A stretch of DNA of 64,000 nucleotides from Lutibacter sp. GTDB lineage: Bacteria; Bacteroidota; Bacteroidia; Flavobacteriales; Flavobacteriaceae. The stretch spans positions 1 to 64,000 of the forward strand of contig NVWM01000027.1 of the NCBI GenBank assembly GCA_002733665.1, read 5' to 3'. The position numbers and the translations under genes are program-made. Shown here in pieces: positions 24,518 to 31,238 of the stretch. Each line of letters begins with the position of its first letter. The first letter of the stretch is position 1. A model generated the notes under the pieces. It had not been told where the DNA came from. It searched no databases and was given only the letters and a program-made list of their open reading frames with translations.

Positions 24518-25204
24518 TCATTTATTTAATTCTTTTAAAAAAAACTTAAGCCTTTCTATATTTTTAACTGATGGCGCATCTTCAAATCCACTATTCAAAT
24601 CTATACCTATACATTGTTTAGATTCCTGCCTTCTCAGGAATGACAAAACGGCTTCAACATCATCTTTATTTATTCCTCCACTTAATAAAAAAGGAGTTTG
24701 ACCTTTATATTCTTTTAAAATAGACCAATCGTATTTCAACCCATTTCCACCGTAATCTTTTCCTTTGGTATCAAATAGGAATAAATCACAAGTCGATTCA
24801 TAATCTTGAGTTTGCTTAAAATCAAAACTTTCATCAACTGCAAAAACTTTGATAATTTCTAATTCGTCATTCCGAACTTGTTTCGGAATCTCATCACTCA
24901 TATGAGATGCTGAAATAAATTCCGCATGACGTAGTCTCAAATCCTCACAAAACTCTGAAGTTTCATTCCCATGCAATTGAACCACGTCCAATTTATATTT
25001 TGAAATTTTACGAACTATTTCTTCTTCTGTTTCATTTACAAATACACCTACTTTTTTAATTGACGAAGGAATTTCTACTTGTGGAAAATCAGCAACAAAT
25101 CGTTTTGATTTGTCATAGAAAATAAAGCCAATATAATCTGGAGTTAGACCAACTAACTCAGTTATATTTTCGCTATCGCGCATTCCACACACTTTGATTT
25201 TCAT
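24518..25204 (-). CDS. trpF: Phosphoribosylanthranilate isomerase with two in-frame repeat insertions
   Basis: 228 residues, longer than the usual 200-210. Isomerises phosphoribosylanthranilate in the tryptophan pathway. The catalytic Cys is in KVCGMRD (residue 6) and the catalytic Asp in FLFDTKGKDYGGNG. Substrate loops VVQLHGNE, LLSGGIN and DLNSGFED are present. After FCEDLR come about 23 extra residues (RHAEFISAS, DEIPKQVRND), the translation of the repeat at 24865-24931, before the strand IIKVFAV. A second stretch, FLRRQES, near residue 190 is the translation of the half element at 24621-24645. Both fall between core secondary-structure elements, so the barrel may still fold. The start overlaps the trpC stop by one base, indicating translational coupling. 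Confidence 0.95.
   Translation of the reverse strand: MKIKVCGMRDSENITELVGLTPDYIGFIFYDKSKRFVADFPQVEIPSSIKKVGVFVNETEEEIVRKISKYKLDVVQLHGNETSEFCEDLRLRHAEFISASHMSDEIPKQVRNDELEIIKVFAVDESFDFKQTQDYESTCDLFLFDTKGKDYGGNGLKYDWSILKEYKGQTPFLLSGGINKDDVEAVLSFLRRQESKQCIGIDLNSGFEDAPSVKNIERLKFFLKELNK
24621..24645. repeat. Half copy of the CCTGC-type repeat inside trpF
   Basis: GATTCCTGCCTTCTCAGGAA followed by TGACA, matching the right half of the 1238-1315 element. On the coding strand it reads as SFLRRQES within TrpF. Confidence 0.8.
24865..24931. repeat. 67-bp palindromic element (GAACTTGTTTC type) inside trpF
   Basis: From CGTCATTCCGAACTTGTTTC to AAATTCCGCATGACG-like end. Same length, orientation and translated phase as the copy in the glycosylase-family gene: RHAEFISAS here versus RHPELVSGS there, and IPKQVRND versus IPKQVWND. 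Confidence 0.9.
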
Positions 25205-25986
25205 TATAATCTCTTTATAAACTCTTTACACGCTTCTCCAGGATTTTCTGTCCTCATAAAATTTTCACCGATTAAAAAACCTTGAAAATCATACTCTCTT
25301 AATCCGATTATTAATTCTGGACTATCAATTCCGCTTTCAGAAATTTTAACACATGTATCTGGAATTTGACTTGCCAATTCAATGGAATGCTCAATATCAA
25401 CCTGAAAAGTTTTTAAATTCCGATTGTTGATTCCTATAATTTGCTTGTCCACATCTATTTTATCTAAATCTTCTTGATTATGAACTTCATACAAGACTTC
25501 CATACCCAAATCATTGGCTAAATTGCCAAAATTTTTAAGTTCTTTTTTAGTCAAGCATGTAGCTATTAGCAAGATTGCATCAGCACCAATTGCTTTTGAT
25601 TCAATGATTTGAAATGGATCTACAATAAAATCTTTTCGCAAAATGGGTTTCATTGTATTGAGAGTTCTTGCTTGCATCAAATCAACAATAGTACCTCCAA
25701 AAAAATGAAGATCGGTCAAAATAGATTGTGCAGCAACTTTGGCTTCTAAATATCCTATGGTTACATCTTCTACGGTTGCTGTACTATTAATAATTCCTTT
25801 TGAAGGTGATTGACGTTTGTATTCGGCAATAATTCCATTAGAATTTTTATGCAACAATGCTGCGCGTAATGAAATTGGTTCTCTTTTAAAAGCAGGGCTT
25901 TCAATTAAACTCTTTAAAGAAATTTCTGTTTTTAATTGCGCTACTTCTTTTCTTTTTTGTTCTATTATTTTATCTAAAATATTCAT
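25204..25986 (-). CDS. trpC: Indole-3-glycerol phosphate synthase
   Basis: 260 residues, standard length. Closes the indole ring from carboxyphenylaminodeoxyribulose phosphate. The catalytic Lys/Glu set is visible: IIAEYKRQSPSKG, LTDLHFFGG (catalytic Lys positions replaced as in the family pattern), ILRKDFIVDPFQI, LYEVHNQED, GINNRNLKTF and ISESGIDSPE. It is the fourth gene of the operon after trpE, trpG and trpD, with a composite repeat in the gap to trpD and a one-base overlap with trpF. Confidence 0.97.
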   Translation of the reverse strand: MNILDKIIEQKRKEVAQLKTEISLKSLIESPAFKREPISLRAALLHKNSNGIIAEYKRQSPSKGIINSTATVEDVTIGYLEAKVAAQSILTDLHFFGGTIVDLMQARTLNTMKPILRKDFIVDPFQIIESKAIGADAILLIATCLTKKELKNFGNLANDLGMEVLYEVHNQEDLDKIDVDKQIIGINNRNLKTFQVDIEHSIELASQIPDTCVKISESGIDSPELIIGLREYDFQGFLIGENFMRTENPGEACKEFIKRL

Positions 25987-25997
25987 TTTTTCTTCTT

Positions 25998-26064
25998 TGT
26001 CATTCCTGTGAAAGCAGGAACCTATTTTTTATTTTCTGGATTCCGTATCAAGTACGGAATGACA
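25998..26064. repeat. Composite palindromic element in the trpC-trpD gap
   Basis: TGTCATTCCTGTGAAAGCAG opens it (CCTGC-type arm) and GGATTCCGTATCAAGTACGG then AATGACA closes it (TTCCGTA..TACGGAA hairpin). The outer ends are the shared TGTCATT/AATGACA, but the inner hairpins belong to two types. Confidence 0.8.
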
Positions 26065-26068
26065 GTTT

Positions 26069-27055
26069 TTACTTCACTAATTTCATTAAACACTCTTTCG
26101 CTTTTAATCCAAATAATGAATCCTTTGCTTCTTCAAATGCTTGTTCAAATGTTTTATTTTCATCAACAATTTTCAATGCAAAGGCTGCATTGGTCAACAC
26201 AACATTATTTTGTGCATCTATACCATTCCCTTCTAGTATAGTTTCAAATATTTTGGCAGCATCTAAAACAGAATTTCCACCAAAAATATCTGATTGCTGA
26301 ATAATTTTTTGATTAATATCTTCAGGATGGATCAATTGTTCACCCTCTTTCGTGAAAAACTTAAATCCACTTGTTAAAGAAATTTCATCGTATCCATCCA
26401 ATGAATGGACAATTCCATAATTTGTATTTTCATCTTGCAAAAGATAATTATATAATCTTGCAATTTCGAGATTAAAAGTTCCTAACAATTGGTTTTGAGG
26501 CGAACTTGGATTTACCAATGGCCCCAACATATTGAAAAATGTTTTCAATGCCAATGCTTTTCTTGTTGGACCAACTGCTTTCATTGCTGGATGAAACTTT
26601 GGCGCATGCAAAAAACAAATATTTGCTTTGTCTAAATGCTGCTTTAAAGTATCCTCATCATTAGTGAATTGGTATCCAAAACTTTCCAACATATCAGAAG
26701 AACCAGATTTTGAAGAAACAGAATAGTTTCCGTGTTTTGCTACCTTTTGCCCAGTTCCTGCAACAATAAACGATGTTAAGGTAGAGATATTAAAAGTATC
26801 TTTACCATCTCCTCCTGTACCCACGATATCTATCGTATTATAATCTGAAAAATCTACTTTTATTGCCAATTCCATTAACGCTTCACGAAATCCTGAAAGT
26901 TCGTCAACCGTAATTGGACGCATCATAAATACAGTCATAAAAGATGCTAAATGAGCGTCATTATAGTGTTCATTGGTAATATTAACAAGCACCTCTTTTG
27001 CCTGAGACTTGGATAATTTTTTATGCTGATATAAATCGTTTAAAATTGATTTCAT
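26069..27055 (-). CDS. trpD: Anthranilate phosphoribosyltransferase
   Basis: 328 residues. Transfers phosphoribose from PRPP to anthranilate. The glycine-rich PRPP loop VGTGGDGKDTFNIST, KHGNYSVSSKSGSSD and the Mg-binding acidic region LDGYDEIS are present, together with HPAMKAVGPTRKALALKTFF and LGPLVNP. The protein is a stand-alone TrpD, not fused to TrpG, which is encoded just upstream across a repeat-filled 95-bp gap. No unusual residues were seen. Confidence 0.97.
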   Translation of the reverse strand: MKSILNDLYQHKKLSKSQAKEVLVNITNEHYNDAHLASFMTVFMMRPITVDELSGFREALMELAIKVDFSDYNTIDIVGTGGDGKDTFNISTLTSFIVAGTGQKVAKHGNYSVSSKSGSSDMLESFGYQFTNDEDTLKQHLDKANICFLHAPKFHPAMKAVGPTRKALALKTFFNMLGPLVNPSSPQNQLLGTFNLEIARLYNYLLQDENTNYGIVHSLDGYDEISLTSGFKFFTKEGEQLIHPEDINQKIIQQSDIFGGNSVLDAAKIFETILEGNGIDAQNNVVLTNAAFALKIVDENKTFEQAFEEAKDSLFGLKAKECLMKLVK

Positions 27056-27069
27056 TTGTTATTCAGATT

Positions 27070-27149
27070 TGTCATTGCGAAGTAAATAATCATTTACTGT
27101 GGCAATCTTATAGTTAATAAAGAGATTACTTCTTTTCACTCGTAATGAC
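27070..27149. repeat. Interspersed repeat (GTCATTGCGA type) in the trpD-trpG gap
   Basis: Begins TGTCATTGCGAAGTAA and ends TTTTCACTCGTAATGACG, with internal GCAATCT. The outer ends again read GTCATT/AATGAC, but the inside is unlike the other element types in the window. Confidence 0.7.
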
Positions 27150-27150
27150 G

Positions 27151-27726
27151 TTATTTATTTGCTTCAATAAAATTTCTAACTATTTGTTCACCTACTTCCG
27201 TTAATATGCTTTCTGGATGAAACTGAACTGCTGAAAGATTAAATCGCTTATGTTCAATCGCCTGTATTCCTCCTTCGTTATCTCTAGCCGTAACAACCAA
27301 TTCAGCAGGAAAATCTATATCTGTTGCTATCCAAGAATGATAACGTGCTGCTAAAAATGTTTCAGGAACACCTTGAAAAATAGTCGCCATATCGTTAGTT
27401 ACTGTCATTTCTGTTGCAACACCATGAAAAACTTCATCCATATTCTCTATTTTCCCTCCAAAAACTTCGGTAATCGCTTGCAATCCAAGACAGACACCAA
27501 AGATTGGTTTTTTGCCTGCGTATTCTTTAATTACTTCTTTTAAAATTCCTGCTTCATCTGGAATTCCTGGTCCTGGAGAAAGCATAATTAAATCATATTT
27601 TTCAATTTCTTCAAGTGTGATTTCATCATTGCGAAAAACATCAGGAAATTTACCTGTAATTTTCTCCACCATATGAACCAAGTTATAGGTGAACGAATCG
27701 TAATTATCTAATATTAATATATTCAT
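27151..27726 (-). CDS. trpG: Anthranilate synthase component II (glutamine amidotransferase)
   Basis: 191 residues, class I glutamine amidotransferase that supplies ammonia to TrpE. The nucleophile Cys is in FGVCLGLQAI, the oxyanion GPGIP motif is in LSPGPGIPDEA, and the His-Glu of the triad are in AVQFHPESILTE. YHSWIA is typical. One base separates its start from the trpE stop, so the two subunits are translationally coupled. A role in folate synthesis (as PabA) may be shared, as is common when only one copy exists. Confidence 0.96.
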   Translation of the reverse strand: MNILILDNYDSFTYNLVHMVEKITGKFPDVFRNDEITLEEIEKYDLIMLSPGPGIPDEAGILKEVIKEYAGKKPIFGVCLGLQAITEVFGGKIENMDEVFHGVATEMTVTNDMATIFQGVPETFLAARYHSWIATDIDFPAELVVTARDNEGGIQAIEHKRFNLSAVQFHPESILTEVGEQIVRNFIEANK

Positions 27727-27727
27727 C

Positions 27728-29119
27728 TTATATGTTTTCTGCTAATAACAACGCTTTTTTTAAGGCTGCCAATTTATTATTCACTTCTTGTAATTCTTTT
27801 TCTTCATCGCTATGAATTACAATTCCTGCTCCTGCTTGATAGTATAATGTATTCTTTTTACTTACAAAAGACCGTATTGCAATCGCCAAATTCACAGAAC
27901 CATCCAACCCAATAATTCCAACTGCTCCTCCATAAAATCCTCTTGATTGATTTTCATATCTATCAATCAATTGCATCGCATTATATTTTGGCGCTCCACT
28001 TAACGTTCCTGCTGGAAAAGTATCTCCAACAATCTTAATAGGATCTCCTTTTATTTCCCCTTGAACAGTCGATACCAAATGTATTACATGACTAAAATAT
28101 TGTACTTCTTTAAAAACCTCAACCGTTACATTACTTGCATGTTTGCTTAAATCATTTCGAGCAAGATCTACCAACATAACATGCTCTGCTGTCTCTTTTT
28201 TATCTTCCGATAATTTCTTCCCTAACTTTATATCTTCTGCCATATCTCCTGTACGGCGAAAAGTTCCAGCAATAGGATTGATAATTGCTTTTCCTTTTGA
28301 AATTTTAATTTGCGCTTCTGGAGAAGAACCCATCAATTTAAAATTCCCATAGTCAAAATAAAACAAATACGGTGATGGATTGATAGATCTCAATGCTCTA
28401 TAAACATTAAATTCATCTCCCTTAAAAGACTGTTGAAACTGTCTTGATAACACTAATTGAAACACATCACCTCTTTTACAATGTGCTTTTGCTTTAGAAA
28501 CATATTCTTTAAAATCGTTATTTGTACAATTAGAAGTTTCTTCTCCTGTGATTTCAAAATTCTGTGTGTTAAACACTTGAGAATTAATAATAGTTTGAAT
28601 TTCATTCAACCTAGAATCAGAATTTTCTTCAATATTTTCTATCAAAGTCATTTCGTCATTAAAATGGTTAATGGCAATGATAAAACGATAAAAACTGTAT
28701 TGCATTAAAGGAATTGATGATGGTGCATCTTCCACTTTTATTTCAATATTTTCAAAATACTGCACACTGTCATAGGTTGTATATCCATACAATCCGTTAG
28801 AGGCTTTTAACTTTTCATCACATTCTAAATCTATTGACTTACTATAAGAATCAAACAATTCATAAAAATTTTTATCTATTTTATTACTTTCAATAGTATT
28901 TCCTTTATGGTTTAAAATCAATGCATGGTTATCTGTCTTTATCGTTATCACAGGCTCAACACATATGAACGAATAACTTTCTTCCTTACTATGATAATCG
29001 GAACTTTCAAGCAACAATGTATTGGCATACTTATCTCGAAAACGCAAGTACAATCCTACAGGAGTAACAGTATCTGAAATCCTTGTGGTACTTATTGTTT
29101 TAAATTTTATTTTCTTCAT
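27728..29119 (-). CDS. trpE: Anthranilate synthase component I
   Basis: 463 residues. Converts chorismate and ammonia to anthranilate, the first step of tryptophan synthesis. The N-terminal LLLESSD matches the tryptophan-feedback site (LLES motif). Catalytic segments are PIAGTFRRTGD, HVMLVDLARNDL, FSHVIHLVSTVQG and LSGAPKYNAMQ. The C-terminus is GAGIVIHSDEEKELQEV. First structural gene of the operon; its ATG is 11 bases downstream of an attenuator hairpin and about 75 bases downstream of a Trp-rich leader peptide, so expression should respond to charged tRNA-Trp as well as to feedback. Confidence 0.97.
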   Translation of the reverse strand: MKKIKFKTISTTRISDTVTPVGLYLRFRDKYANTLLLESSDYHSKEESYSFICVEPVITIKTDNHALILNHKGNTIESNKIDKNFYELFDSYSKSIDLECDEKLKASNGLYGYTTYDSVQYFENIEIKVEDAPSSIPLMQYSFYRFIIAINHFNDEMTLIENIEENSDSRLNEIQTIINSQVFNTQNFEITGEETSNCTNNDFKEYVSKAKAHCKRGDVFQLVLSRQFQQSFKGDEFNVYRALRSINPSPYLFYFDYGNFKLMGSSPEAQIKISKGKAIINPIAGTFRRTGDMAEDIKLGKKLSEDKKETAEHVMLVDLARNDLSKHASNVTVEVFKEVQYFSHVIHLVSTVQGEIKGDPIKIVGDTFPAGTLSGAPKYNAMQLIDRYENQSRGFYGGAVGIIGLDGSVNLAIAIRSFVSKKNTLYYQAGAGIVIHSDEEKELQEVNNKLAALKKALLLAENI

Positions 29120-29130
29120 TTTATCAAATA

Positions 29131-29160
29131 AAAAAGGCTTATCGTGAGATAAGCCTTTTT
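29131..29160 (-). terminator. trp attenuator terminator
   Basis: On the minus strand: AAAAAGGCTTATC, TCAC loop, GATAAGCCTTTTTTATTT. It lies between the leader peptide and trpE, i.e. a terminator placed before the operon. Its 5' arm CTTATC (29148-29153) can instead pair with GATAAG at 29195-29200, which overlaps the leader stop codon; GTGAGA after the stop can alternatively pair with TCTCAC. Either pairing would disrupt the terminator. Confidence 0.85.
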
Positions 29161-29195
29161 GTTTATATTTTAATAATATATAGGATTCTTCTCAC

Positions 29196-29243
29196 TTATC
29201 GATTAAGAGAGTTCCACCACCATATGTTATTATTAATTTTCAT
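29196..29243 (-). CDS. trpL: trp leader peptide with three consecutive Trp codons
   Basis: 15 codons, MKINNNIWWWNSLNR, then TAA. Three adjacent TGG codons in so short a frame directly upstream of an anthranilate synthase gene and a terminator hairpin are the classic arrangement of transcription attenuation. After the Trp codons, CTCTCTTA can pair with TAAGTGAG (one mismatch) as the 1:2 hairpin. The TAA lies within GATAAG, the strand that would form the antiterminator, so a ribosome reaching the stop would mask it and permit termination, while one stalled on TGG would leave it free. The promoter lies at 29261-29290. Confidence 0.88.
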   Translation of the reverse strand: MKINNNIWWWNSLNR

Positions 29244-29260
29244 ATTTGTTTTCTACTCTA

Positions 29261-29290
29261 CAAATGTAAAATAGTTTTTAAATTAACCAA
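29261..29290 (-). promoter_or_regulatory. Predicted trp operon promoter
   Basis: Minus strand: TTG (29288-29290), 19-base spacer, TACATTTG (29261-29268), a full match to the Bacteroidota TTG/TAnnTTTG pattern. Transcription would begin near 29254, about 11 bases before the leader ATG. The rest of the 361-bp gap to asnB (29291-29480) is very AT-rich; I see no clear box for asnB in it. Confidence 0.75.
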
Positions 29291-29480
29291 CCTTTTTTTT
29301 AAATAAAATACATTTCAATTGAAAATTGATAAAATATATATTTAAAAACGATCTTTTAATTACATTTAATTATTAATGACAAAATAAAAGTTACAAATTA
29401 TAATCATAAATACACTTTTTGTTTTCATAAAAGAATAATAAAACGTTATTTGCATTATAATTAATACAAAAATAAAGATT

Positions 29481-31145
29481 ATGTGTGGAATTGTATGTGC
29501 GTTTGATTTAAAAGAAAAATCAGAAAGTTTACGCCCTCAAATATTAGAAATGGCAAAGAAAATTCGCCATAGAGGTCCAGATTGGAGTGGAATATATAGT
29601 GATGATAAATCAATAATGGCTCATGAAAGATTGGCAATTGTTGATCCAGCATCAGGAAAACAACCTTTATTCAGTGAAGATAAGAAACTAATCTTGGCAG
29701 CGAATGGTGAAATTTATAATCACAGAGAATTAAGAAAACAGTTTGAAGGAACATATAATTTTAAAACAGAATCTGATTGTGAAGTGATATTGGCTTTATA
29801 CCAAAAAAAAGGTGTTGACTTTATTGATGAAATGAATGGAATGTTTGGGTTTGCAATTTACGATGTTGAAAAAGACGAGTACTTTATTGCACGTGATCAC
29901 ATGGGAATTATTCCTTTATATATTGGTTGGGATGTAAACGGAACTTTTTATGTAGCTTCAGAATTGAAAGCACTTGAAGGTGTATGTACTAAAATTGAGT
30001 TATTTCCTCCAGGTCATTATATGTCTAGTAAAGATGGTGAGTTTGTAAAATGGTACAACAGAGATTGGTCAGATTATGATGCCGTAAAAGAAAATGAAAC
30101 TAGTATTGCGGAAGTAAGAGAATCATTAGAAGCAGCAGTTCATAGACAATTAATGTCTGATGTGCCTTATGGTGTTTTATTATCTGGTGGATTAGATTCG
30201 TCAGTTATATCTGCTATAGCAAAAAAGTATTCACAAAAAAGAATTGAATCTGATGATAAAAGTGATGCTTGGTATCCACAATTACATTCATTCGCTGTTG
30301 GACTAGAAGGTTCGCCTGATCTAGCAGCAGCAAGAAAGGTTGCTGATCATATTAAAACTATTCATCACGAAATAAAATTCACTATTCAAGAAGGTTTAGA
30401 TGCGATCAAAGATGTTATTTATAACATTGAAACGTATGATATTACAACCATTCGATCTTCTACACCAATGTATTTAATGGCTAGAGTTATTAAATCTATG
30501 GGAGTTAAAATGGTATTGTCTGGTGAAGGTGCTGATGAGATATTTGGTGGATATTTATACTTTCATAAGGCTCCAAATGCTCAAGAGTTTCATGAAGAAA
30601 CGGTGCGTAAATTAGACAAACTTCACATGTATGATTGTTTAAGAGCAAACAAAAGTTTAATGGCTTGGGGAATAGAAGGTCGTGTTCCATTTTTAGACAA
30701 AGAATTTATAGATGTTGCTATGCGCATCAATCCAAAAGACAAAATGATTAATGGAGAACGCATGGAAAAATGGGTGATCAGAAAAGCATTTGAAGATATG
30801 TTACCTGAAAGCGTTGCTTGGAGACAAAAAGAGCAATTCTCAGACGGAGTTGGTTACGATTGGATAGACACATTAAAAGAGGTTGTTGATAAAGAAGTTT
30901 CTGACGAACAATTGGCAAATGCTAAATTCAGGTTTCCAATACAAACACCCCAAAACAAAGAAGAGTTTTATTACAGAACGATTTTTGAAGATCATTTTCC
31001 AAGTGATACTGCCGCATTAAGTGTCCCACAAGAACCTAGTGTTGCTTGTAGTACAAAAATTGCCTTAGAATGGGATGAAGCCTTCAAAAACATGAACGAA
31101 CCATCTGGTAGAGCAATATTGAATGTTCATGATGATGCTTATTAA
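29481..31145 (+). CDS. asnB: Asparagine synthase B (glutamine-hydrolysing)
   Basis: 554 residues. Makes asparagine from aspartate, glutamine and ATP. The mature N-terminus begins with the nucleophile Cys2 (MCGIVCAFD). Amidotransferase residues RHRGPDWSG, AIVDPASGKQPL and NGEIYNHRELR follow. The synthetase domain has the PP-loop LLSGGLDSSVIS (about 233-244) and VLSGEGADEIFGGYLYF. The length is that of the E. coli AsnB class. It is divergent from the trp operon and ends at a clear terminator, so it is a single-gene unit. Confidence 0.97.
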   Translation: MCGIVCAFDLKEKSESLRPQILEMAKKIRHRGPDWSGIYSDDKSIMAHERLAIVDPASGKQPLFSEDKKLILAANGEIYNHRELRKQFEGTYNFKTESDCEVILALYQKKGVDFIDEMNGMFGFAIYDVEKDEYFIARDHMGIIPLYIGWDVNGTFYVASELKALEGVCTKIELFPPGHYMSSKDGEFVKWYNRDWSDYDAVKENETSIAEVRESLEAAVHRQLMSDVPYGVLLSGGLDSSVISAIAKKYSQKRIESDDKSDAWYPQLHSFAVGLEGSPDLAAARKVADHIKTIHHEIKFTIQEGLDAIKDVIYNIETYDITTIRSSTPMYLMARVIKSMGVKMVLSGEGADEIFGGYLYFHKAPNAQEFHEETVRKLDKLHMYDCLRANKSLMAWGIEGRVPFLDKEFIDVAMRINPKDKMINGERMEKWVIRKAFEDMLPESVAWRQKEQFSDGVGYDWIDTLKEVVDKEVSDEQLANAKFRFPIQTPQNKEEFYYRTIFEDHFPSDTAALSVPQEPSVACSTKIALEWDEAFKNMNEPSGRAILNVHDDAY

Positions 31146-31167
31146 ATAGTTTATTTTACTAAAACCT

Positions 31168-31200
31168 AAAAAACCTTCAGATTCGTCTTGAAGGTTTTTT
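31168..31200 (+). terminator. Intrinsic terminator after asnB
   Basis: AAAAACCTTCA stem, short loop, TGAAGGTTTTTT. It lies about 25 bases after the asnB stop. Confidence 0.85.
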
Positions 31201-31238
31201 AGTATATTTACGGCACCAAAAATTAATTAATTTTAAAA

